Below are positions 27,756-36,582 of a stretch of 64,000 nucleotides of DNA, piece after piece (positions within the stretch are counted from its first letter, which is position 1; the number at the start of each line of letters is the position of its first letter). A model generated the notes under the pieces. The model ran no database searches. It saw nothing but the letters and a program-made list of their open reading frames with translations, and was not told the origin of the DNA. Position numbers and translations under genes: made by a program. The DNA comes from Chondromyces crocatus. Lineage in GTDB: Bacteria; Myxococcota_A; Polyangia; Polyangiales; Polyangiaceae. The stretch is from assembly GCF_001189295.1 (NCBI RefSeq), contig NZ_CP012159.1:2432001-2496000 (forward strand). Direction: 5' to 3'.

Positions 27756-29819
27756 GGTGGCCGTCGGGATCTGGAGCGAGCGCTCGACCCAGGGCTGCCT
27801 CTCGCCGTCCGCGCCGGGGACCTCCACCTCTCCGAGTTCCTGGCCGCCGAGGCGGACGCGCAGCGTCGCGCCAGTGTCCGACATCACGCGCAGGACGAGC
27901 CGCAGCCCGTTGGGTCGTGGGGTGGGCATGCCGAGCATGAACCGATCCCGCCTGCGGTGGTAGCGACCTCCATCCGCCACGAGGGTGGGGACCTCGGTCC
28001 CTCGTGGCAGCGCTTCCGTCGGGTGCGAGGAGGGAGCGCGTCGGGTCGCGAGGCGGTTGTTCTGATCGTGGCCGTGAGCCTTGTCGTACTGGTGGCTTGC
28101 TTCGGACTCGAGATCGGCGACATCGACCTCGTCGAGGATGCGCTCGCCTGCGCCGAGCCTCTCCGGAAACGCCCCGGAGCCCAGGGCATCGTAGCGGGCT
28201 TCGTAGACCGTCATGGTCACGCCGCCGAGGATGCTTTGCTCGGTGACGGTGGCCGAGACCAGCTCGCGCCCGAGCAAGGGGGGGCAGCTCATCCAGTGGG
28301 GATAGACGACGAAGTGGGTGGGGAGGCGCGCGCGTGGGAGCCGTTCATAATGCTCGAAGCGTGAGCCTGCGCCCGCGATCCAGTAGCGCGCCTCTCCGGA
28401 CGTGGTGAGGCCGACGATGTCGAAGGTCCGACGTCCAGAGAGGTAAGCGATCGCTCCCGTGTCGTTCACACCGAGGATCGCGTCTGCGGGCAAGTGCTGC
28501 TCGGCCCAGCGCCCCAGCCACACCTGCTGGCGATCGATGGCGCTGGCCGACTGAGACAGGTCCTGCACGGTCCAGGGGAGCCGCGTCGCCAGGACGCCCG
28601 TGGCGCCACCGAGCAGGAGCGGGGTGAGCCAGGCGGTGGGGTAGAGCCGACGCTGCAGCCGCCGCGCGACGACGCGGCGAAGCCACCGCGCGCCGTCGCC
28701 CAGGGTCCCTGCGAGGCACGCCACCATCACGAACCAGGCCGGGACGAAGGGCCAGACGTAGCGCAGTCGGTTCCACAGGAACGTGAGGTAGGTGCAGGGG
28801 ATGAGGACGCCGAGCGCGAGCAGGGCGACCACGGCTGCGTGCGCAGGTCGTCGACGCCTGACGGCGGCGATGGGGAGCGCGAGGAGACCGAGCAAGAAGG
28901 GAACGCGCGCGCCGTCGGGGAGGAAAACCGTGGTCCAACCGCCTCCGTCGAGCACGTCGGTGAAGAGGAGCTTCACGTTGCCCCAGACCGCAGCGACGAG
29001 GGTCGCTCCCTCGTAGCTCGGGTTGCCGAGGAGCCATTTCGCGGTGGTGGTCGTGGCGCGGACGTCTCCGGTCAGGCTCCAGTTGAGGGCGGGTCCGAGG
29101 GCGACACCCGCGAGCGGTGTGAGCGCGGGGAGGTGGCGGAAGCGGACCGATGGGGGAGACGCAGGTCGCATCGCGAGCGCGGCGGTGGCGATGAGCGTCG
29201 CCAGTACGCCCTCGGGCCGGATGAGCGGCGCGACCGCCCCGAGGAGACCCAGGCCCAGAGCGCCTCGGAGGGTGCGGGGAGGGGCGTCGCGGTCGGGTTC
29301 GATCCAGGCCGCTGCGACGCGCCCCGCGCGCAACAGGATCCAGGCGAGCGCCATGGTCTCCATGCCGCTCCACGCGAACCAGGCAAAGGCACCGAACGCG
29401 AGGCACAGGGCGCCCGCGCCGATGGCCGCCGCCCGCCCGGCGAGCGGTCGGGTGAGCCGCGTGGCTTCGACGGCGACGCCAGCGTGCGCGAGGGTGCCGA
29501 GGAGCCAGGCCGCCCAGATGATCGAGAGGTCGCGCAGCCCGAGCTTGTAGAACGGGGCGAGCAAGAGCGGCCAGAGCTGGCTGGTGGCGCCGCTGGAGTA
29601 GCCTTCGCCGTCGACATACGAGAAGAAATGACCGCCGGCGAGCCGCCGCGCGAACTGGAAATGGATGAACGCGTCGTCGAGCGGGACCGCCGGGTGACCG
29701 GCCTTCGCGAGGATGGCGCGAACGCAGAAGGCGCCGATGATCGTGCTGACGAGGAGCGCAGGAAGGTAGGCCCCGGCCCTCTCTGCGAGTCGCGTGAGGC
29801 GCGAGGGCGACGGGCGCAT
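27639..29819 (-). CDS. GT-C type polytopic membrane glycosyltransferase
   Basis: 726 residues. An N-terminal membrane helix is followed by VPLDDAFIHFQFARRLAGG, then YSSGATSQLWPLL. The acidic pair plus the following S/T-S-x-L-W block is characteristic of GT-C enzymes of the PMT/AftB-like type, which use polyprenyl-phosphate sugars on the periplasmic side. About ten further hydrophobic segments follow up to about residue 420. A large soluble C-terminal region (about 300 residues) includes LGVNDTGAIAYLSGRRTFD, a motif common in this group. A beta-rich C-terminal domain ends the protein. The sugar and acceptor are unknown. Confidence 0.75.
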   Translation of the reverse strand: MRPSPSRLTRLAERAGAYLPALLVSTIIGAFCVRAILAKAGHPAVPLDDAFIHFQFARRLAGGHFFSYVDGEGYSSGATSQLWPLLLAPFYKLGLRDLSIIWAAWLLGTLAHAGVAVEATRLTRPLAGRAAAIGAGALCLAFGAFAWFAWSGMETMALAWILLRAGRVAAAWIEPDRDAPPRTLRGALGLGLLGAVAPLIRPEGVLATLIATAALAMRPASPPSVRFRHLPALTPLAGVALGPALNWSLTGDVRATTTTAKWLLGNPSYEGATLVAAVWGNVKLLFTDVLDGGGWTTVFLPDGARVPFLLGLLALPIAAVRRRRPAHAAVVALLALGVLIPCTYLTFLWNRLRYVWPFVPAWFVMVACLAGTLGDGARWLRRVVARRLQRRLYPTAWLTPLLLGGATGVLATRLPWTVQDLSQSASAIDRQQVWLGRWAEQHLPADAILGVNDTGAIAYLSGRRTFDIVGLTTSGEARYWIAGAGSRFEHYERLPRARLPTHFVVYPHWMSCPPLLGRELVSATVTEQSILGGVTMTVYEARYDALGSGAFPERLGAGERILDEVDVADLESEASHQYDKAHGHDQNNRLATRRAPSSHPTEALPRGTEVPTLVADGGRYHRRRDRFMLGMPTPRPNGLRLVLRVMSDTGATLRVRLGGQELGEVEVPGADGERQPWVERSLQIPTATSGSAEESGVIERDGAPVEVELLRGGSFHAFHYWLVGGE

Positions 29820-29909
29820 GGGTCGGCCATACCATGTTCCGCCTGGCGGGGGGGTGGGTGCGCCGGAGGTGGACGGAGCGGCAAGGTTGCTCTAGAGCCC
29901 CGCCTTCGC

Positions 29910-30659
29910 ATGGCCTTTCAGCCCCGCCCCAACCATCCCTATGCCCACGCCGCCCGCTTTCCGGAAGGGAAGGAGGTGAACATCGACGATCTGTTCCGCG
30001 TCCCGCGATCTCCCCTGCACGCGAGCGTTTCCACCGAGGCGAGCACCGAGGCGAGTTCCGAGGCGAGTGCCGAGGCGAGTGCCGAGGTCGGCGCTGTGGA
30101 CGCTGTCCCCTCGGGGCCCGTGGAGATCGAGGTGGGGCCCGGCCGCGGTGGGTTCCTGTTCGAGCGCGCGGTCGCGTGCCCCCAAGCGCGCCTCGTGGGG
30201 CTCGAGATCCGGCTGAAGTGGTCGGCCATCGTGGACGACCGGCTGCGCAAGCGTGGGTTCGGCGCGCGCGTGCGTGCCCTCAACGCCGACGCGCGTGAGG
30301 CGCTGCGGCGCCTGCGCCCGGATGGTTCGGTCGCTCGGTTCTATCTCCACTTTCCGGACCCCTGGTGGAAGAAGAAGCACCAGAAGCGGCTGGTGATGAG
30401 TCCTGACCTCCTGGACGAGATGGCGCGGCTCCTGGAAGACGGCGGTGAGCTGTTCGTACAGACCGACGTGGAGGAGCGTGCTGGCCTTTATGCCGCACAG
30501 ATCGGGGCTCACGCTGCGTTCGAACCGGCTGGCGACCAGGAAGGGGCGCCGGAGCTGGCGGAGAATCCCTATGGCGCGCGGAGTCCGCGAGAGCATCGGG
30601 CCATCGAGGACGGCCTGCCAGTGACGCGGCTGCGGTATCGACGGAGAGTCCGGGGATAG
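29910..30659 (+). CDS. trmB: tRNA (guanine46-N7)-methyltransferase
   Basis: 249 residues. SAM-binding EVGPGRGGF, VGLEIRLKWS, and the family signature HFPDPWWKKKHQKRL identify TrmB, which makes m7G46 in tRNA variable loops. The last block (TDVEERAGLYA) also fits. Between the usual N-terminal segment (NIDDLF) and the SAM domain lies an inserted Ser/Ala/Glu tract (STEASTEASSEASAEASAE) encoded by a 12-bp tandem repeat. ATG 29910 was chosen; the long upstream open frame is antisense to the glycosyltransferase gene and not coding. Confidence 0.93.
   Translation: MAFQPRPNHPYAHAARFPEGKEVNIDDLFRVPRSPLHASVSTEASTEASSEASAEASAEVGAVDAVPSGPVEIEVGPGRGGFLFERAVACPQARLVGLEIRLKWSAIVDDRLRKRGFGARVRALNADAREALRRLRPDGSVARFYLHFPDPWWKKKHQKRLVMSPDLLDEMARLLEDGGELFVQTDVEERAGLYAAQIGAHAAFEPAGDQEGAPELAENPYGARSPREHRAIEDGLPVTRLRYRRRVRG
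30036..30083. repeat. 12-bp in-frame tandem repeat in trmB, 4 copies
   Basis: Four copies of GAGGCGAGNNCC (30036-30047, 30048-30059, 30060-30071, 30072-30083) plus a partial fifth copy encode the EASx tract in TrmB. Confidence 0.85.
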
Positions 30660-30835
30660 CCACGGATGATCCCGGAGGCGTGACCGTGACAGGGAGGTGA
30701 GGGCATGTGTCGCATGAGGACACCAGCCAACCTGCGCTGGAAAGAGCCCGACCCAGAACCCCGGATTCCCCCTGCCCTTGCTTGCGTGTCTTGGCGCTTG
30801 CTCGCGCCCAGATCCGAGCGATACCCTCACCCATC

Positions 30836-31366
30836 ATGCGCGTTCAGCTTCGCTGGGCAGTTCTTCTCATCGCCGCCCTCTCCGGGGCGAGCTGCGCCAC
30901 GTACTCACAGGACCTCGAGCGCGCGCGGTCCCACTACGAGGCCAACCAGTACGAGCAAGCGCTTGCGCTGTTCAGGGTTCTGGAGCCCGACATGGACTCC
31001 TTCTCGGCCGCGGAGCAAGCGCAGTACGCGTACCACCGGGGGATGACGGACTACCGGCTCGCCGAGCTGTCTCCTCAGGGGACAGGGGTCGCAGATCCTC
31101 GCAAGGCCTTCCGGGACAACGCCCGCCACTGGCTCGCGCTGGCCGCCGCCATCGAGAAGAACACGCCCGGGAGCGTGAACACCGATCAGAAGCAGCGTCT
31201 GACCACGACGCTGACGGACCTGAACCAGGATGTCTTCGGCGGCGGAGAGGCGCTCGCAGAAGCGTCGGCTCCCTCCGGAAACGGGGGGCCTTCCGACGCC
31301 GCGACCGTCCCTACCAGCCCTGAAGGGGGGCCGCCAGGGTCGTCTCCACCTCAGGCTGTGCCGTAA
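30836..31366 (+). CDS. Small TPR-like lipoprotein
   Basis: 176 residues from ATG 30836. Lipoprotein signal AVLLIAALSGASC (Cys20). The mature part has paired helices of TPR type (ERARSHYEANQYEQALALFRVLEP, AEQAQYAYHRGMTDYRLAEL, HWLALAAAIE) and a Ser/Pro/Gly-rich tail. Likely an envelope scaffold; no enzyme motif. A 6-bp hairpin (31396-31416) lies after the stop. The 227 bp to the next gene contain nothing else recognisable. Confidence 0.7.
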   Translation: MRVQLRWAVLLIAALSGASCATYSQDLERARSHYEANQYEQALALFRVLEPDMDSFSAAEQAQYAYHRGMTDYRLAELSPQGTGVADPRKAFRDNARHWLALAAAIEKNTPGSVNTDQKQRLTTTLTDLNQDVFGGGEALAEASAPSGNGGPSDAATVPTSPEGGPPGSSPPQAVP

Positions 31367-31593
31367 CGTTCGAGAGACCACGGGGGACTCCATGGGCCTC
31401 GTGCACGACGCGAGGCTTCATGGGGGAAGATGTGCCCAGCCTTCGAGCGAGCGCGAGAGAGCGCGAAGCCCCCTCTGGATGAAGCTCAGTCCGCCTCGTC
31501 GCGCGATGCGATGCGATCGTTGGGCGTCGAGGGGTATCGATGGCAGGGAGCAGAGCTGGTTCAGGAGCAGCTCTCGAGCGTGGCCAAGTGGGA

Positions 31594-31818
31594 TCAGGAC
31601 GCTAGATTGCGTCGCAACGAGGTGATCTCATCCTTCGCGAGCAGCTTTCTCTTCTTCAGATCGACGACCTCGACTTGCTCGTCCGGGGTCATGTACGTGC
31701 GTCTTCCCAGCTCCTGCAGCCGAGCGTCGAGTTCTCGATGACGGGCTTCGGCGAGGGTGAGCTTTTCTTGCGTGTCGATCGAAGCGAACGCGCGAGGAGA
31801 GAGAACCTGTTGCTTCAT
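31594..31818 (-). CDS. Small YdcH-like (DUF465) helical protein
   Basis: 74 residues; a strong GGAGGTGG ribosome binding site lies just upstream of ATG 31818. The sequence is one helical hairpin (LTLAEARHRELDARLQELGR, then MTPDEQVEVVDLKKRKLLAKDE), matching the DUF465/YdcH pattern of about 70-residue coiled-coil proteins with the LKKxKLxLKDEI ending. Function of the family is unknown. Confidence 0.8.
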   Translation of the reverse strand: MKQQVLSPRAFASIDTQEKLTLAEARHRELDARLQELGRRTYMTPDEQVEVVDLKKRKLLAKDEITSLRRNLAS

Positions 31819-32014
31819 GTACCCACCTCCAGAGGACCCTCTTGCTTCCGAGGATCCAGGTTGTCGGAACGGCGAAGCTGCCAAGCCCGTCGCCGGGCAA
31901 CCCCGCAGCGTCGAGACGATCAACAGATTACGCCATCAGCAGTCCCCCATGCAGGGATTTTTCGGGTGCAGCCCGTCTGAACGCCTGAGCCTTCAGGCTT
32001 ATCCTTCACCTCAC

Positions 32015-33187
32015 ATGCCCGCTCCGTTCGTCCAGAGAACCGCTGTCGTTGCCGGGGTCTTCGTCTGGGTCGTAGTGTTGCTCACATCCGCTTGCGCGAG
32101 CACGCCGAGCGCCGAGACGGTTGCATCACCGCGCGAGGTGCCCGCGCGCGCCGTCGTCGAAGTCGCGCCGATCGTGGTCTCTCCCTACACGGACGAGCAG
32201 CTCACGGCGCTCTTCGAGGAAGCGCGCGTGCTCCTTCTGGGGGGAAAGCCTCAGGAGGCGGCGCGCCAGTTCGAGCTTCTCGCGCGCCTCGCGCCTCTGG
32301 GCACCGTCGCTCCACCCAGCGTGCTGAATGCCGGGATCGCCCACGACGAGCTCGGGGATCGAGAGACCGCGGCGGATCGATACCGTGAGGTGCTCCGAAG
32401 CTTTCCAGAGCACGAGGTGACGCGCGCGGCCTTGCTCCGTCTGGTGCGCGCTGCGGCCTACATGGAGCGCTGGACCGAGGTGATCGAGTGCGCCGAGCGC
32501 TTGATCGGTCACCGTGCGTCGAGCGTCCTCGAGATGGTCGAAGCGCGCGGAGCGCGCGCCCTCGGGCTCGTCGAGCTGGATCGTGTCGACGAGGCGGCGC
32601 GGGAGGTCGGCCGCGCGCGAGATCTCATCGAAGAGCACCGCCTCGGTGAAGCGGGCAAGCCTCCTCTCGAACTCGCTCAGGTCCATTTCGCGCTCGGCGA
32701 GGTGCGCCGTCGTCGCAGTGAGGCGATCGTGTTTCAGCCATTTCCACGAGATTTTGCGGACGCTCTGGAGCGCCGCTGTCAGGGGCTCCTCGACGCCCAG
32801 AGCGCGTACTCCGAGACCATGCGCAGCCTGGATGCGCACTGGTCGGCGATGGCGGGGTATCGGGTCGCCCAGCTTTACCGCGACCTCCACCGTGATCTGA
32901 TGCAGATCACGCTGACGGATGCGCAGGCCTCGCCGGCGAAGCGCGAGCTCTTCGAGGGGGCGAAGCGGCTGCGTTACCGGGTGCTCCTCGAGAAGGGGAA
33001 GAAGATGATGGATGGCACGGTGAAGATGGCCGAGCGCACGGGCGAGTCCTCGGGCTGGGCGCGCCGGGCTCGCGAGGCACAGCAGGAGCTGGAGCGCGCG
33101 CTGGCGGAGGAAAAAGAGGCGCTGGCTCGGCTCCCTTACACGGAGGCCGAGCTCAACGCGGCGCTGGCGACCCTGAAACGTCCCTGA
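32015..33187 (+). CDS. TPR-containing lipoprotein
   Basis: 390 residues from ATG 32015. Lipoprotein signal VFVWVVVLLTSAC (Cys27). Mature protein is helical with several TPR-like pairs (ALFEEARVLLLGGKPQEAARQFELLARL, SVLNAGIAHDELGDRETAADRYREVL, AAAYMERWTEVIECAERLI). The C-terminal half is a longer helical domain ending in a charged coiled coil. Similar tol-pal-associated or secretion-associated scaffolds exist in myxobacteria; no specific role can be assigned. Confidence 0.75.
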   Translation: MPAPFVQRTAVVAGVFVWVVVLLTSACASTPSAETVASPREVPARAVVEVAPIVVSPYTDEQLTALFEEARVLLLGGKPQEAARQFELLARLAPLGTVAPPSVLNAGIAHDELGDRETAADRYREVLRSFPEHEVTRAALLRLVRAAAYMERWTEVIECAERLIGHRASSVLEMVEARGARALGLVELDRVDEAAREVGRARDLIEEHRLGEAGKPPLELAQVHFALGEVRRRRSEAIVFQPFPRDFADALERRCQGLLDAQSAYSETMRSLDAHWSAMAGYRVAQLYRDLHRDLMQITLTDAQASPAKRELFEGAKRLRYRVLLEKGKKMMDGTVKMAERTGESSGWARRAREAQQELERALAEEKEALARLPYTEAELNAALATLKRP

Positions 33188-33553
33188 AAGCTATCCCCGC
33201 CGGACGGGAGGGGCTCACCCGTCGTCCTTCTGCGCCTGCCGTCGCCGGAGGGACCTCCCCGCACGCTGGGCGTGGCCCGCTCTTCGCCCAGAAAAGCGTT
33301 TCGCATGTTCGGAGTGCGGAGTGCCCACTGCTCGCGAGCGGGCGCCATTCCCACTTGTCGGAACGGGTTTTCCGAGGCTGTGGCGGGATGCAACGCCCCG
33401 GGATGAGGGTCGAGGCGGGCGGGCGCCGAGGTCGCTGACGGTGAGCCGCCAAGCCACAAAGGTGGTCGTATGTGCAGGGAGGGGACGCTCAGCGCACCCC
33501 CCTCGGGGTCGAGGGGGGCGGCTCGTGGAACAGGGCCTCGCGCGGCCTGCTCC
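33188..33553. other. Intergenic region between convergent genes, weak hairpin
   Basis: 366 bp between two convergent genes. A GACGGG...CCCGTC inverted repeat (33203-33223) sits 15 bp after the TPR lipoprotein stop and could terminate its transcript, though without a T-run. I see no gene here; frames are Arg/Gly/Pro-rich. Confidence 0.5.
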
Positions 33554-34705
33554 TCAATCCACGCGCGGAGCGCAGCCGAAGAGGACCTTGAGCTGAACGC
33601 TGCTGTTGCTTCGCGCCGTCTCGCAGGAGTTCGGGCAGAGCGCGATCTGCGTGGGAGGAGGGGTCGAGTCGATGGGCTTGTCGAAGTACCAGCCAGGGCC
33701 GTTCCCGCAGAGCGTCGCGTTGTTGACGCGAGGGAGCTCGGTGGTGACGCCGTTGGAGCCAGTGAAGCTGACCGCCACCTTGTAGAGGTCGAGCATCTCA
33801 CCCAGAGGCGGGTCGGGGATCGGGAACTCGCACGCCAGGGCGTTGGCGCGGATCTCGGCCATCTTCTGGGCGAACAGGTTGATGTTGCCCGTCACGTCGT
33901 ACGCCTGGGTCGTGCCACCCGCCATCGCGATCTGGTTGAGGTTGGCCACGTTCGCGCCCTGCATCGCGATGAGGTAGGTCTGCACGCCGTTGTAGAGGCG
34001 CGCCTGGGTCGCGAGCTGCGCGATGGCCGTCGTCGTGTCGTTGCCGGTGCAGCCGTTCGGCGAACCGTCGGTCGCGAGGACGACGATGACTTTGTGGTCA
34101 GGGTTCGCGTCCTGGTGCGCCGTCGCCTTGGTCAACACACCCCGAAGGGCGCCCCACGTGGGTGTGTTCGGGCCATTCGGGGTCTCGCCCGCGAGAGAAG
34201 CCTTCAGGACGGGGGCATTCAACGGCAACGCCGCGATGTCCACGGCGAGGTTGTTGTAGATCGTGTAATCGCACGAGCTGTTGATCGGGTAGTACTGCAG
34301 GCCGACGTTGATCCCATCTGCCTCGGGAGCGTCGAAGAAGTTGCTGAGGGCCGCGACCGAGCCGTTCCACAGCGAGCCCGACATGCTGCCGGACTTGTCG
34401 AGGAGCACGATCATGTCGAGCGGGATCAGCTCTGCTTCCGCACTGGTGGAGGTGCAGGCGGCGTCCGGGTCGACGTTCGAGCCACCCTGACCCCCGCCAC
34501 CCACGCCGATGTTGAGTCCACCTTCGCCGCCGGTGCCGGGTTCGCTTCCCCCGCTCCCTCCGGTCCCCGTCCCCACCGTCGTGCTGCTCGTGCTGGGCGT
34601 GGGGTTGGAGTTGCCATCATCCGTGGTCGCAGAGCATCCCCAGGGGGCCAGGAAGCCAGCCAATGCGACGAGCGGGACAAAATACTGAAGCTTCCGGAAG
34701 CTCAT
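33554..34705 (-). CDS. von Willebrand factor A-domain lipoprotein
   Basis: 383 residues; GAGGAG supports ATG 34705. Lipoprotein signal VALAGFLAPWGC (Cys24), a Gly/Ser/Thr-rich linker to about residue 85, then a vWA domain. The metal-ion adhesion site is intact at its first motif (LDMIVLLDKSGSMSGS), and VIVVLATDGSPNGC provides the later Thr-Asp. Secreted vWA lipoproteins of this design, often with Cys pairs in loops, are common in myxobacteria and are presumed surface adhesion or assembly factors. Divergent from the Cys-rich lipoprotein gene at 35014. Confidence 0.88.
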   Translation of the reverse strand: MSFRKLQYFVPLVALAGFLAPWGCSATTDDGNSNPTPSTSSTTVGTGTGGSGGSEPGTGGEGGLNIGVGGGGQGGSNVDPDAACTSTSAEAELIPLDMIVLLDKSGSMSGSLWNGSVAALSNFFDAPEADGINVGLQYYPINSSCDYTIYNNLAVDIAALPLNAPVLKASLAGETPNGPNTPTWGALRGVLTKATAHQDANPDHKVIVVLATDGSPNGCTGNDTTTAIAQLATQARLYNGVQTYLIAMQGANVANLNQIAMAGGTTQAYDVTGNINLFAQKMAEIRANALACEFPIPDPPLGEMLDLYKVAVSFTGSNGVTTELPRVNNATLCGNGPGWYFDKPIDSTPPPTQIALCPNSCETARSNSSVQLKVLFGCAPRVD

Positions 34706-34867
34706 GCTGCGCTCCTCAAGAGTCGTGTCGTCAGAGACGTTGTGATTGATATTGAGGCGGTGTCTCGCGAGCCCGTGCCGAACATCCTGCTCGCCGGAGG
34801 AGGCCCTGTCGGATCCGGGGGCCTCCCGACACCAGTCGTGCATCATAAACCATCCTTCCGGTGCAGG

Positions 34868-34905
34868 GACGACAAGTCAGACAAGATTTTGTTATTCTTG
34901 TCGTC
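34868..34905. promoter_or_regulatory. 9-bp inverted repeat with A/T-rich centre between divergent genes
   Basis: GACGACAAG (34868-34876) and CTTGTCGTC (34897-34905) form a perfect inverted repeat with a 20-nt A/T-rich centre, unusual in this GC-rich DNA. It lies in the 308-bp gap (34706-35013) between two divergent surface-protein genes, so a shared operator or promoter element is plausible. A stem-loop in a leader RNA is the alternative. Confidence 0.4.
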
Positions 34906-35013
34906 GGCGGCAGCATCGGTCGTGTCGACCCGGTCAGGATCGGTCGAAGCGGCCTCCTCCCCCACTCCTGCCGGACGCGCTTTCCAGAGCCGGTTCTCGC
35001 GGAGCAGATCGAC

Positions 35014-36546
35014 ATGACCCGATGTATTTCCTGGGCTTTTGTGGCTGTCTGCCTGACATCGCTCGGGTGCTCGAAGCCGCTCGATTCGGGGCTGGACGCG
35101 ACCGGCGGAGCAGGGCTCGGTGGCACGGGAGCGGGGTCTGCCGGTGGCGGCGGAGGTGAGGGGGGTGGGGGAGGAGCGGGAGGGGACCCGAGCCCCCCCA
35201 ACCCTTGCGTGATCGACTGCTCCACCATCCAGACCCCCGCCTGTCTCCAGGGCATCTGCGATACGGAGCTGAAGTCCTGCATCATCGTCCCCACCCCTGG
35301 CGGTGAGCCCTGCGACGACGGCAGGTTCTGTACGGTGGGCGAGACGTGCTCCGCGGGGGTCTGTCAGGGCGGGGAACTCAATACCTGCGGGCTCGCGATC
35401 GATCAGTGTCAGAGCGCGATCTGCAGCGAAGGCGACCAGGCATGCACCCTGACACCCAAGGACGATGGCACGAGCTGCGTGTCGGACAGTCTCTGCGACA
35501 TCGTCGCGGAGTGTCAGGAGGGGACCTGTGTCGGGACGCCGCGCGACTGCTTCTTTTTCCCCGTGCAGGACTCCTGCAAGGTCGCGGCGTGCAACCCGGC
35601 CACGGGAAACTGTGAGGCCGTCGCCGGGAACGAGGGCGCCGCGTGCTCCGATTCAGGTGACCTCTGCAGGTCAGGCAAGTCGTGTCAGGGGGGACTTTGC
35701 CTGGGAGGGACGCCCAAGGTCTGCAACCACCTGAGCGCCGGCTGCACGAACGGCTACTGTGATCCGGGGACGGGCAACTGCGCGACCCGCGCCGTCCAGC
35801 CTGGGGACCCGTGCGATCAGGCGACGACCGCTTGCACCCTCGGTGTCTGTGCTGCCGACGGACAGTGCGTCGCCACGCCTCAGCACGATGGCGGCGCCTG
35901 CGATGATGGGAACGCGTGCACCATCGGGGAGACATGCCTCGCCGGGCTCTGCCAGGGGGGGCAGGTGGGGGGGTACGTCGTGTACTTCTCCGAGACCTTC
36001 GCCAACAACAGCGCGGGTTGGACCTTCACGCCGGGCACCAGGAACGATGGTACGCCCATCCAGTCCTGGGCCATCGGCGCGACGGCCGGGTCGACTGGCC
36101 ATAACTATGGCTTTGGTGACCCCACGCTGGATCACACCTCCACGAGCGACAACGGCGTCGCTGGCGTGGTGCTCGGGGGCAACATCACCAAGGTGATCCA
36201 CACGCCGAACTACATCGAGAGCCCACCCATCAACACCGACGTCCCCGGTCCGGTGTGGCTCGAGTTTCGCCGGTGGTTGAACAGCGACTACGCGACCTCG
36301 AGTGTCCCGTACATGGTGAACTACGTCGAGGTGTGGGACGGCGCGACCTGGAATGTCCTCTGGCAGAGCGGAGGGTCGCCTGGCATCCAGGACAGCGCCT
36401 GGAATCACCTGTCGTACGATGTCACGGCCTACAAGAGCCCAGCGATGAAGGTCCGCTTCGGTTACCGGGTCGGGTCGGTCAGTGTGCGCACGGTTTCGAG
36501 CTGGAACATCGATGACGTGATCATCGCGAATGCCGTGTGCAACTGA
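35014..36546 (+). CDS. Cys-rich repeat lipoprotein with C-terminal beta-sandwich
   Basis: 510 residues; GGAG upstream of ATG 35014. Lipoprotein signal FVAVCLTSLGC (Cys19), then a Gly-rich linker. Residues about 65-320 carry disulfide repeats of the type PCDDGRFCTVGETCSAGVCQGG and DDGNACTIGETCLAGLCQG, typical of myxobacterial surface proteins. The C-terminal 190 residues (VVYFSETFANNSAGWTF, then WLEFRRWLNSDY and VRFGYRVGS) look like a MAM/jelly-roll type domain found in secreted adhesins and proteases. Probably a surface adhesin. Confidence 0.8.
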   Translation: MTRCISWAFVAVCLTSLGCSKPLDSGLDATGGAGLGGTGAGSAGGGGGEGGGGGAGGDPSPPNPCVIDCSTIQTPACLQGICDTELKSCIIVPTPGGEPCDDGRFCTVGETCSAGVCQGGELNTCGLAIDQCQSAICSEGDQACTLTPKDDGTSCVSDSLCDIVAECQEGTCVGTPRDCFFFPVQDSCKVAACNPATGNCEAVAGNEGAACSDSGDLCRSGKSCQGGLCLGGTPKVCNHLSAGCTNGYCDPGTGNCATRAVQPGDPCDQATTACTLGVCAADGQCVATPQHDGGACDDGNACTIGETCLAGLCQGGQVGGYVVYFSETFANNSAGWTFTPGTRNDGTPIQSWAIGATAGSTGHNYGFGDPTLDHTSTSDNGVAGVVLGGNITKVIHTPNYIESPPINTDVPGPVWLEFRRWLNSDYATSSVPYMVNYVEVWDGATWNVLWQSGGSPGIQDSAWNHLSYDVTAYKSPAMKVRFGYRVGSVSVRTVSSWNIDDVIIANAVCN

Positions 36547-36582
36547 CGTCGGGAGAGGGGGGCGCCGAGCAGGTAGGCCTGC

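Noticed and set aside
28494-29909. In-frame 5' extension of trmB
   Set aside because: It is antisense to the glycosyltransferase gene and Arg/Gly/Glu-rich without family sequence; TrmB homology starts at ATG 29910.
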